A DNA stretch of 64,000 nt from Streptomyces bikiniensis (GTDB lineage: Bacteria > Actinomycetota > Actinomycetes > Streptomycetales > Streptomycetaceae). The notes under the pieces were generated by a model that saw nothing but the letters and a program-made list of their open reading frames with translations, was not told the DNA's origin and made no database searches. A program made the position numbers and the translations under genes. The stretch is from contig JNWL01000027.1 of NCBI GenBank assembly GCA_000716465.1, forward strand, positions 1-64,000, given 5' to 3'. Below, piece after piece: positions 33,114-40,319 of this stretch; position 1 is the first letter of the stretch, and each line of letters begins with the position of its first letter.

Positions 33114-34742
33114 ATGACCCCACGCGCAGGAATGCTGATCGCCGCTGGAGCGCTGGTGGCCGGGACGGTCACCGCGCTGCCCGCCGTCCCCGCGGACGCC
33201 GCCGACCCGGCCCCCCGCCCGCTCCCCCGGCTCGCCTGGACCGACTGCGCCACCAAGGCGTACCCGAAGCTCCAGTGCGCCTCCCTGGAGGTGCCACTGG
33301 ACCACGACGACCCGGCCGGGCGGAAGATCACGCTCGCCCTGACCCGGGTCCCGCACACCGCGGAGTCCTTCCAGGGGCCGCTGCTCGTGAACCCGGGCGG
33401 GCCCGGCGGCAGCGGGCGCGGCATGGCGGGGTACGTGGCGGCCTCGCTGCCGCCGGAGGTGGCCGCCCAGTACGACGTGATCGGCTTCGACCCGCGCGGG
33501 GTCGGGAAGAGCGAGCCCGCGCTCGACTGCCGGCCCGGCCACTTCGCGCCGGTGCGCCCCGACTCGGTGCCGCGCGGCTCCCGGGCCGAGCGGGCGGGGA
33601 CCGAGCGGGCGCGGGCCTTCGCGGAGGCCTGCGGCGAGAAGTACGGCGACGTGCTGCCGTACGTCGACACCGTGAGCGCGGCCAAGGACCTGGACGCGAT
33701 CCGGTCCGCGCTCGGCGCGCCGAAGCTCAACTACCTCGGCTACTCGTACGGCACCTATCTGGGCGCCGTGTACGCGCGGCTCTTCCCGGACCGGGTGCGG
33801 CGCATGGCGCTCGACTCGGTCGTCGATCCGCACGGGGTCTGGTACGAGGGCAACCTCGGGCAGAACCTCGCCTTCGACGCGCGGCACAAGGACTTCACGG
33901 CGTGGGTGGCGCGGTACGACGCCACGTACCGGCTCGGCACCGACCCGGCGGCGGTCGAGGCCGCCTGGTACCGGATGCGCGACGCGGTGCGCGCGGAGCC
34001 GGCCGGCGGGAAGGTCGGGCCGGGCGAGCTGGAGGACACCTTCCTGCCCGGCGGGTACTACGACGGCTACTGGCCCAAGCTGGCGAGCGCCTTCTCCGCG
34101 TACGTCAACGAGGGGGACTCCGGGCCGCTGGTCGAGGCGTACGAGCGGTACGGGGAGGCCGACGCGGCCGCCGACAACGGCTACTCGGTCTACGCGAGCG
34201 TGCAGTGCCGGGACGCGGGTTGGCCGCGCGACTGGAACGTCTGGCGCAAGGACGGCTGGGAGACGCACGCCAAGGCGCCGTTCTCCAGCTGGAACAACAT
34301 CTGGTACAACGCGCCGTGCGCGTTCTGGCCGGTGGAGTCCCTGACCCCGCCGGACGTCTCCAACGACCGGGTGCCGCCGGTCCTCGTCCTCCAGGCGACG
34401 GACGACGCGGCGACGCCGTACGAGGGTGCGGTCGCGCTGCACCGGCTGCTGCGCGGCTCCCGCCTGGTCGTGGAGGAGGGCGGCGGCAACCACGGCGTGA
34501 CGCTGGCCGGGAACGACTGCCTCGACGACCACCTGGCCGCCTACCTGGCCACGGGCGAGGTCCCGCGCGGCGCGGACGGCGCCGAGGCGGACGCGGTCTG
34601 CGCCGCGCTCCCCGAGCCGGAGCCCGACCCCGTCGTCACGACCGGGTCGGCGCCCTCGGAGCGGAGCGGCACGCGCGCGGGCGCCGGGCGGACGGTGCCG
34701 GCCGGCACCGCCCTGCACGGCCTCCTCGGACACGTGCGCTGA
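33114..34742 (+). CDS. Secreted alpha/beta hydrolase, TAP-like (tripeptidyl aminopeptidase type)
   Basis: A 542-residue exported hydrolase. The signal peptide (about residues 1-29) ends with AADAADPAP. The fold has an oxyanion LLVNPGGPGGSG, FDPRGVGKS, the nucleophile GYSYGT (about residue 206), an Asp in LQATDDAATPY and the His in GGGNHGV. A TAP-like C-terminal cap is present. Streptomycete homologues remove tripeptides or hydrolyse proline-rich peptides outside the cell. It belongs to the SlpD/SlpE group by memory. Two Cys in WTDCATKAYPKLQCAS probably form a disulfide. It is alone on this strand, and its terminator region is shared with the HEAT gene. Confidence 0.88.
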   Translation: MTPRAGMLIAAGALVAGTVTALPAVPADAADPAPRPLPRLAWTDCATKAYPKLQCASLEVPLDHDDPAGRKITLALTRVPHTAESFQGPLLVNPGGPGGSGRGMAGYVAASLPPEVAAQYDVIGFDPRGVGKSEPALDCRPGHFAPVRPDSVPRGSRAERAGTERARAFAEACGEKYGDVLPYVDTVSAAKDLDAIRSALGAPKLNYLGYSYGTYLGAVYARLFPDRVRRMALDSVVDPHGVWYEGNLGQNLAFDARHKDFTAWVARYDATYRLGTDPAAVEAAWYRMRDAVRAEPAGGKVGPGELEDTFLPGGYYDGYWPKLASAFSAYVNEGDSGPLVEAYERYGEADAAADNGYSVYASVQCRDAGWPRDWNVWRKDGWETHAKAPFSSWNNIWYNAPCAFWPVESLTPPDVSNDRVPPVLVLQATDDAATPYEGAVALHRLLRGSRLVVEEGGGNHGVTLAGNDCLDDHLAAYLATGEVPRGADGAEADAVCAALPEPEPDPVVTTGSAPSERSGTRAGAGRTVPAGTALHGLLGHVR

Positions 34743-34760
34743 ACGGTCGTACGCGCTGAG

Positions 34761-34783
34761 GGCCGCCCCGTTCAGGGGCGGTC
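34761..34783. terminator. Hairpin between the TAP hydrolase and HEAT-repeat genes
   Basis: GGCCGCCCC at 34761-34769 pairs with GGGGCGGTC at 34775-34783 (one G:T wobble), with a 5-base loop. It overlaps the stop of the convergent HEAT gene (34772) and lies 18 bases after the hydrolase stop. Confidence 0.55.
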
Positions 34784-35425
34784 GGCCGCGCGCTCCCGGT
34801 CGAGCAGGCCCAGGGAGCGCGCGGCCGCCGGGCCGAGGCGGGGGTGCGGCAGGGCGGCCTCCAGGGCGGGGCGGGCGCGGGGGTCGCCGAGGGCGCCCAG
34901 GCCCTCGACGCAGGCGAGGCCGACCCGCCAGTGGGGGTCGGCGGCCGGGAGGCGCCGTTCGAGGACGGTGATGAGGGCCGGTACGGACTCGGGGGCGCGC
35001 AGTTCGGCGAGGAGCCGGACCGGCAGCAGCGCGTAGGCGGCCCGGAGTTCGTTGGTGGCGAGGGCCGCGGCGGCGCGGGCGGTGCGCGGGTCGCCGAGCC
35101 GGACCAGGGCGTGGGCGGCGGTGACGCAGCGCTCGGGGTCCCGGTGGTTGAGGAGGAGGACGAGGGCCTCGAAGGCGCGCGGGTCGCCCGCGACGCCGAG
35201 GGCGTAGGCGGCGATCTCGCGGACCCAGAGCGGCTGTCCGGGCGCGGTGAGGACGCGGTGCAGCTCCTCGGGGTCGGCGGGCAGTTCCCCGGGGTCGCCG
35301 GTCTCGGCGAGCCTGCCGAATGCCGCCGGGACTTCTCCGGTGCCATTCCCGATCTCGGCGCGCCCGATCTCGGAGCGCAATCGATCGATCATCGAGCAGA
35401 ATTCCGGATCCTCGGCGTATTCCAT
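34772..35425 (-). CDS. HEAT-repeat protein
   Basis: A 217-residue all-helical protein. At least four HEAT-like units are visible: PLWVREIAAYALGVAGDPRA, RCVTAAHALVRLGDPRTARA, SVPALITVLERRLPA and RVGLACVEGLGALGDPRARP, each ending in the G-D-P-R turn. Such proteins are scaffolds or binding partners; no catalytic residue is apparent. I use the ATG at 35425 (MEYAEDPEFC), with a GTG 30 bases upstream as an alternative. Homologues with variable lengths are common in Streptomyces, and the function here is unknown. It is convergent with the TAP-like gene. Confidence 0.8.
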   Translation of the reverse strand: MEYAEDPEFCSMIDRLRSEIGRAEIGNGTGEVPAAFGRLAETGDPGELPADPEELHRVLTAPGQPLWVREIAAYALGVAGDPRAFEALVLLLNHRDPERCVTAAHALVRLGDPRTARAAAALATNELRAAYALLPVRLLAELRAPESVPALITVLERRLPAADPHWRVGLACVEGLGALGDPRARPALEAALPHPRLGPAAARSLGLLDRERAADRP

Positions 35426-35755
35426 GAATCCGAGCCTATCCGCGATCCAGATCACACTTTCTCGACTTCCCGGGACTGGCGCGCTCGTTACCCGCCGGTT
35501 AGTCTCAGGTGAGCGGGTCAACCCCCGCTTCTCACAACGGCCTGGTGACGCAGCCGTGGTGAGCGCACGTCGGTTCGGCAGTTTTCGACGCGGCTCCGGG
35601 ACAGAGCCCGTCACCCCTTTCCCACCGGGCGCCGCCCCTTTCCGCGGGCTCCTTCCCGCGTGTTCTTCCGCGATTCTCCGCGCGCCCGGGCAATTCAGCG
35701 GCACCACCCGCACGCACTGCCCTCAGTCGTCACTCTTCCTCTCTGGAGTCCCCTG
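35426..35755. other. 330-base intergenic region
   Basis: No gene is supported here. It contains the promoter regions of the HEAT gene (minus) and the 3-hydroxyacyl-CoA dehydrogenase (plus). A small hairpin, AGCGGG (35512-35517) with CCCGCT (35524-35529), is visible, and GC bias is weaker than in the flanking genes. A GGAG site lies just before 35756. Confidence 0.4.
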
Positions 35756-37537
35756 ATGGACACCCCTCTCTCCACCGTCGCCGTCGTCGGTCTCGGCACC
35801 ATGGGCGCGGGCATCGCCGACGTCCTCGCCCGGGCCGGCCGCGAGGTCATCGGCATCGACGTCAGTGACGCCGCCGCGGCCCGGGCCGTCGCCGCCCTGG
35901 AGGCCTCCACCGCCCGCGCCGTGGCGCGCGAGCGGATCACCGAGGAGGAGCGGCAGGACGTCCTGGCCCGCTTCCGCACCTTCTCCGACCTCCAGGCAGC
36001 CGCCGGGGCCGACCTCGTGATCGAGGTCGTGCCGGAGTCGTACGAGGCGAAGCAGGAGGTCTTCCGGGCCCTGGACGGCATCGTCCGGCCCGACGCGATC
36101 CTGGCCACCGGCACCAACGCACTCTCCGTCACCCGGCTCGCGGCCGACTCGGCGCACCCCGAGCGGGTCCTCGGCCTGCACTTCTTCACCCCGGTCCAGG
36201 CCATGAAGCTGGTCGAGGTGGTCTCCTCGGTGCTGACCGACCCGCGGGCCGTCGACGCCGTCACGCGGCTCGCCCAGGACCTCGGCAAGGAGCCGGTGGC
36301 GGTCGGGGACCGGGCCGGTTTCATCGCGGACGGGCTGCTCTTCGGCTACCTGAACCAGGCCGCCGCCATGTACGAGGCCAAGTACGCCTCCCGCGAGGAC
36401 ATCGACGCGGCGATGAAGCTGGGCTGCGGCCTGCCGATGGGCCCCCTCGCGCTGCTCGACCTGGTCGGCGTGGACACGGCCCGCACGGTCCTGGAGGCCA
36501 TGTACGCCTCCTCGCACGACCGGCTGCACGCCCCGGCCCCGATCCTCAAGCAGCTCAGCGAGGCGGGTCTGACCGGCCGCAAGGCGGGCCGCGGCTTCTA
36601 CACGTACGCGGCGCCGGGCTCCGACGAGGTGGTGCGCGACGCGCTGACCCCGCTGACCTCGGCGGAGAGCGGCTGCGGACGCGAGGTCCGCTCGGTCGGC
36701 GTGGCCGGCTCGGGCACCATGGCCTCGGGCATCGCGGAGGTCTTCGCCAAGGCCGGGTACGAGGTCGTGCTCGCGGCCCGCTCCCAGGAGAAGGCGGACA
36801 CGGCCAAGGCCCGGATCGCCAAGTCCCTGGACCGCTCGGTGTCCAAGGGCCGGATGACGGCCGAGGCCCGTGACGCCGTGCTCGCCCTGATCACCCCGGC
36901 CGGCACGCTCGACGCCTTCGCCGACGTCGACCTGGCGGTCGAGGCGGTGGCGGAGGACCTGGAGATCAAGCAGGACCTGTTCGCGCGGCTCGACAAGATC
37001 TGCAAGCCGGGCGCGGTGCTCGCCACCACGACCTCCTCGCTGCCGGTCGTGGCCTGCGCCCGGGCCACCACGCGCCCGCAGGACGTCATCGGGATGCACT
37101 TCTTCAACCCGGCGCCCGCGATGAAGCTGGTGGAGATCGTCCGCACGGTCCTGACCGGCGACGACGTCCACGCCACCGTCCGCGAGGTCACCGCGAAGAT
37201 CCGCAAGCACCCGGTGGACTGCGGCGACCGGGCCGGCTTCATCGTGAACGCGCTGCTCTTCCCGTACCTGAACAACGCGATCAAGATGGTCCAGGAGCAC
37301 TACGCGACCCTGGACGACATCGACGCCGCCATGAAGCTGGGCGGCGGCTACCCGATGGGGCCGTTCGAACTGCTCGACGTGGTCGGCCTGGACGTCTCGC
37401 TCGCGATCGAGCAGGTCCTGCACCGCGAGTTCCGCGACCCCGGCCTCGCCCCGGCCCCGCTCCTGGAGCACCTGGTGGCGGCCGGCTGCCTGGGCCGCAA
37501 GACGGGTCGCGGCTTCCGCGAATATGCCCGACGCTGA
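35756..37537 (+). CDS. Tandem-domain 3-hydroxyacyl-CoA dehydrogenase
   Basis: A 593-residue NAD-dependent enzyme that is two copies of a 3-hydroxyacyl-CoA (3-hydroxybutyryl-CoA) dehydrogenase in one chain. The first copy has VVGLGTMGAGIADV (about 9-22), LHFFTPVQAMKLVE and RAGFIADGL. The second starts near residue 320 with VGVAGSGTMASGIAEV, MHFFNPAPAMKLVE and RAGFIVNAL. Both keep the glycine-rich NAD motif and the catalytic His/Glu/Asn-type residues. In the ethylmalonyl-CoA context it would work on 3-hydroxybutyryl-CoA feeding crotonyl-CoA. The start at 35756 follows GGAG, and the neighbour downstream is a TetR gene. Confidence 0.9.
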   Translation: MDTPLSTVAVVGLGTMGAGIADVLARAGREVIGIDVSDAAAARAVAALEASTARAVARERITEEERQDVLARFRTFSDLQAAAGADLVIEVVPESYEAKQEVFRALDGIVRPDAILATGTNALSVTRLAADSAHPERVLGLHFFTPVQAMKLVEVVSSVLTDPRAVDAVTRLAQDLGKEPVAVGDRAGFIADGLLFGYLNQAAAMYEAKYASREDIDAAMKLGCGLPMGPLALLDLVGVDTARTVLEAMYASSHDRLHAPAPILKQLSEAGLTGRKAGRGFYTYAAPGSDEVVRDALTPLTSAESGCGREVRSVGVAGSGTMASGIAEVFAKAGYEVVLAARSQEKADTAKARIAKSLDRSVSKGRMTAEARDAVLALITPAGTLDAFADVDLAVEAVAEDLEIKQDLFARLDKICKPGAVLATTTSSLPVVACARATTRPQDVIGMHFFNPAPAMKLVEIVRTVLTGDDVHATVREVTAKIRKHPVDCGDRAGFIVNALLFPYLNNAIKMVQEHYATLDDIDAAMKLGGGYPMGPFELLDVVGLDVSLAIEQVLHREFRDPGLAPAPLLEHLVAAGCLGRKTGRGFREYARR

Positions 37538-37567
37538 GCCCCGCGCCTCCGGCTGGGGCGGGCTCCT

Positions 37568-37603
37568 GAGCCCCTCGGGCACCCCCGGTGCCCCGGGGGG
37601 CTC
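37568..37603 (+). terminator. Hairpin after the 3-hydroxyacyl-CoA dehydrogenase gene
   Basis: GAGCCCCTCGGGCACC (37568-37583) pairs with GGTGCCCCGGGGGGCTC (37587-37603) around a 3-base loop, with one bulge. It lies 31 bases past the stop and 50 bases before the TetR ATG, so it likely ends the upstream message. Confidence 0.55.
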
Positions 37604-37652
37604 CCCGCCCCCACCTGGGCACACTTCCCCTCCGATGCAGTACGTTCGGACC

Positions 37653-38501
37653 ATGCCCAAGGCCGCGAAGTCACCCCGTGCCACGTCCCCGTCCGACGCT
37701 CCGGAGAGCGCGGCGGGCACCCGTGCCGCCGCTCAGCGGCTCAAGATGCGCCGGGAGCTCGCCACCGCCGCGATGGAGCTGTTCGCGACCAAGGGGTACG
37801 AGGCCACCACGGTGGACGAGATCGCGGCCACGGCCGGGGTCGCGCGGCGGACCTTCTTCCGGCACTTCCGGTCCAAGGAAGAGGCGATCTTCCCCGACCA
37901 CGACGACACCCTGGTGCGCGCGGAGGCGGTCCTCAACGCCGCCCCGCCGCACGAGCACCCGCTCGACACGGTGTGCCGGGGCATCAAGGAGGTCATGAAG
38001 ATGTACGCGGCGTCCCCCGCGGTCTCCGTGGCCCGCTACCGGCTCACCCGCGAGGTGCCGACCCTGCGGGAGCGGGAGATCGCCTCGGTGGCCCGCTACG
38101 AGCGCCTCTTCACCCGGTACCTCCTCGGGCACTTCGACGAGCGCGACCACCACGACGGCAACGACGACCCGCTGCTCGCCGAGGTGGCCGCCTCGGCGGT
38201 CGTCACCGCCCACAACCACGTGCTGCGCCGCTGGCTGCGGGCGGGCGGGCAGGGCGACGTGGAGGCCCAGCTCGACCACGCCTTCGCGATCGTCCGGGAG
38301 ACCTTCGGGTCGGGCATAGGCGCCGGCCGCCCCGCCCCTTCCGCCACCGCCGCCGCGGCCGCCCCGGAGGTGCGGGAGGAGACCGCCGCCCCAGCCGTCC
38401 GGGCCTCCACCACCGGTGACGTGGTGGTCGCCGTGGCCCGCACGGACGCGCCCCTCGACGAGGTCATGCGGACCATCCGGAAGGCGCTCGGCGCCGCCTG
38501 A
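37653..38501 (+). CDS. TetR family transcriptional regulator
   Basis: A 282-residue regulator. The N-terminal 30 residues are polar. The TetR helix-turn-helix spans about 35-80 (RELATAAMELFATKGYEATT, VDEIAATAGVARRTFFRHF). The ligand domain is all-helical, with an AcrR-type C-terminal segment. It lies between the dehydrogenase and the ethylmalonyl-CoA operon, the place of the TetR gene in the homologous S. coelicolor cluster (SCO6474 by memory). The likely target is the palindrome-bearing promoter of ccr; the ligand may be an acyl-CoA, which is inferred. Two close ATGs (37635, 37653) compete as start; neither has a good ribosome site. Confidence 0.85.
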   Translation: MPKAAKSPRATSPSDAPESAAGTRAAAQRLKMRRELATAAMELFATKGYEATTVDEIAATAGVARRTFFRHFRSKEEAIFPDHDDTLVRAEAVLNAAPPHEHPLDTVCRGIKEVMKMYAASPAVSVARYRLTREVPTLREREIASVARYERLFTRYLLGHFDERDHHDGNDDPLLAEVAASAVVTAHNHVLRRWLRAGGQGDVEAQLDHAFAIVRETFGSGIGAGRPAPSATAAAAAPEVREETAAPAVRASTTGDVVVAVARTDAPLDEVMRTIRKALGAA

Positions 38502-38513
38502 GCCCCTTTCCGC

Positions 38514-38546
38514 CACGAAGGACCCACGAAAGACCCACGAAGGACC
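38514..38546. repeat. 11-bp tandem repeat, 3 copies
   Basis: CACGAAGGACC at 38514, CACGAAAGACC at 38525 and CACGAAGGACC at 38536, followed by a degenerate fourth copy. They begin 12 bases after the TetR stop. Confidence 0.7.
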
Positions 38547-38574
38547 CCACGAGAACCCCAGGAGGGTCCGTCAC

Positions 38575-38607
38575 GAGGGCCGTTCCCGGATTCCGGGAAC
38601 GGCCCTC
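38575..38607 (+). terminator. Strong hairpin after TetR
   Basis: GAGGGCCGTTCCCGG at 38575-38589 pairs perfectly with CCGGGAACGGCCCTC at 38593-38607 (14-15-bp stem, 3-5-base loop). It separates the TetR message from the ccr promoter at 38700. It has no U-tail. Confidence 0.7.
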
Positions 38608-38699
38608 GGCGCGTTTGCCCAGTTCGGAGCCGCTTACGGGCATGATTCGATCGATCATCGCTCATGTGTGACCGCCAGATTGCATCTGAGTGAAATCGT

Positions 38700-38742
38700 T
38701 GGCACGCAGTGCCTTGTCAGGTGACACGGCGTGCCATACGTT
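38700..38742 (+). promoter_or_regulatory. ccr promoter with nested inverted repeats
   Basis: TTGTCA (38714-38719), 17 bases, then TACGTT (38737-38742) make a sigma-70-type promoter with near-ideal spacing, leaving a leader of about 215 bases before ccr. An outer inverted repeat, TGGCACGC (38700-38707) and GCGTGCCA (38729-38736), frames it. An inner palindrome, TGTCAGGTGACA (38715-38726), overlaps the -35. Either is a natural operator; the TetR gene upstream is the obvious candidate. Confidence 0.55.
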
Positions 38743-38967
38743 GATGTTGTCCGGGCGGCCGGCGCGCAGAGACCAACCTCGTGCGCCGGCTGTCCCCACA
38801 AGCCGACGGCTCGTGTGCCCGGACGCCTGCGTCACAGGCACCCCCGCGCCGGACCGGCGCCGCGCCACCGCACCACCCAGCCGAACCGACGGCACACCTC
38901 CAGAGCAGAACCCACCGCCGTAACCCTCAGGCGTCCTCCCCCGGACGCTCACCGCCGGAGGCAACCC

Positions 38968-40305
38968 GTGAAGGAAATCCTGGACGCGATCCAGTCCCCG
39001 GACTCCACGTCCGCCGACTTCGTGAACATCAAGCTCCCCGAGTCGTACCGCGCCGTCACCGTCCACAAGGACGAGGCGGAGATGTTCACCGGGGTCGCGA
39101 GCCGCGACAAGGACCCGCGCAAGTCGCTCCACCTGGACGACGTCCCGCTGCCCGAGCTGGGCCCGGGCGAGGCGCTCGTCGCCGTCATGGCCTCCTCGGT
39201 CAACTACAACTCGGTCTGGACCTCGATCTTCGAGCCGGTCTCGACCTTCGGCTTCCTGGAGCGCTACGGGCGCCTCTCCGAACTGACCAAGCGCCACGAC
39301 CTGCCGTACCACATCATCGGCTCCGACCTCGCGGGCGTCGTCCTGCGCACCGGCCCGGGCGTGAACTCCTGGAAGCCCGGCGACGAGGTCGTCGCGCACT
39401 GTCTGAGCGTCGAGCTGGAGTCCTCCGACGGCCACAACGACACGATGCTCGACCCCGAGCAGCGCATCTGGGGCTTCGAGACCAACTTCGGCGGCCTGGC
39501 GGAGATCGCCCTCGTCAAGTCCAACCAGCTCATGCCGAAGCCCGACCACCTGAGCTGGGAGGAGGCGGCGGCCCCGGGCCTCGTCAACTCCACCGCCTAC
39601 CGCCAGCTGGTCTCCCGCAACGGCGCCGGCATGAAGCAGGGCGACAACGTCCTGATCTGGGGCGCGAGCGGCGGCCTCGGCTCGTACGCCACGCAGTTCG
39701 CCCTGGCCGGCGGCGCCAACCCGATCTGTGTCGTCTCCTCCCCCGAGAAGGCCGACATCTGCCGGTCCATGGGCGCCGAGGCGGTCATCGACCGCAACGC
39801 CGAGGGCTACAGGTTCTGGAAGGACGAGAACACCCAGGACCCGAAGGAGTGGAAGCGCTTCGGCAAGCGCATCCGCGAGCTGACCGGCGGCGAGGACATC
39901 GACATCGTCTTCGAGCACCCGGGCCGCGAGACCTTCGGCGCCTCGGTGTACGTCACCCGCAAGGGCGGCACCATCACCACCTGCGCCTCCACCTCCGGCT
40001 ACATGCACCAGTACGACAACCGCTACCTGTGGATGTCGCTCAAGCGGATCATCGGCTCGCACTTCGCGAACTACCGCGAGGCCTGGGAGGCCAACCGCCT
40101 CATCGCCAAGGGCAAGATCCACCCGACCCTGTCGAAGGTCTACTCCCTGGAGGAGACCGGCCAGGCCGCCTACGACGTCCACCGCAACCTCCACCAGGGC
40201 AAGGTCGGCGTCCTCGCCCTCTCGCCCCAGGAGGGCCTGGGCGTGCGCGACCCGGAGCTGCGGTCCCAGCACATCGACGCCATCAACCGCTTCCGCAACA
40301 TCTGA
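38968..40305 (+). CDS. ccr: Crotonyl-CoA carboxylase/reductase
   Basis: A 445-residue MDR-superfamily enzyme that reductively carboxylates crotonyl-CoA to (2S)-ethylmalonyl-CoA with NADPH and CO2, the key step of the ethylmalonyl-CoA pathway and a source of extender units. Landmarks: AVMASSVNYNSVWTS, HIIGSDLAGVV, the nucleotide site IWGASGGLGSYATQFA (about residues 226-241), VFEHPGRETFG and GSHFANYREA. Length and sequence match streptomycete Ccr closely. The GTG at 38968 has GGAGG seven bases before it. It heads the run ccr-ecm-mcl-MaoC-ACAD. Confidence 0.95.
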   Translation: MKEILDAIQSPDSTSADFVNIKLPESYRAVTVHKDEAEMFTGVASRDKDPRKSLHLDDVPLPELGPGEALVAVMASSVNYNSVWTSIFEPVSTFGFLERYGRLSELTKRHDLPYHIIGSDLAGVVLRTGPGVNSWKPGDEVVAHCLSVELESSDGHNDTMLDPEQRIWGFETNFGGLAEIALVKSNQLMPKPDHLSWEEAAAPGLVNSTAYRQLVSRNGAGMKQGDNVLIWGASGGLGSYATQFALAGGANPICVVSSPEKADICRSMGAEAVIDRNAEGYRFWKDENTQDPKEWKRFGKRIRELTGGEDIDIVFEHPGRETFGASVYVTRKGGTITTCASTSGYMHQYDNRYLWMSLKRIIGSHFANYREAWEANRLIAKGKIHPTLSKVYSLEETGQAAYDVHRNLHQGKVGVLALSPQEGLGVRDPELRSQHIDAINRFRNI

Positions 40306-40319
40306 GCCCGGGACCATAG

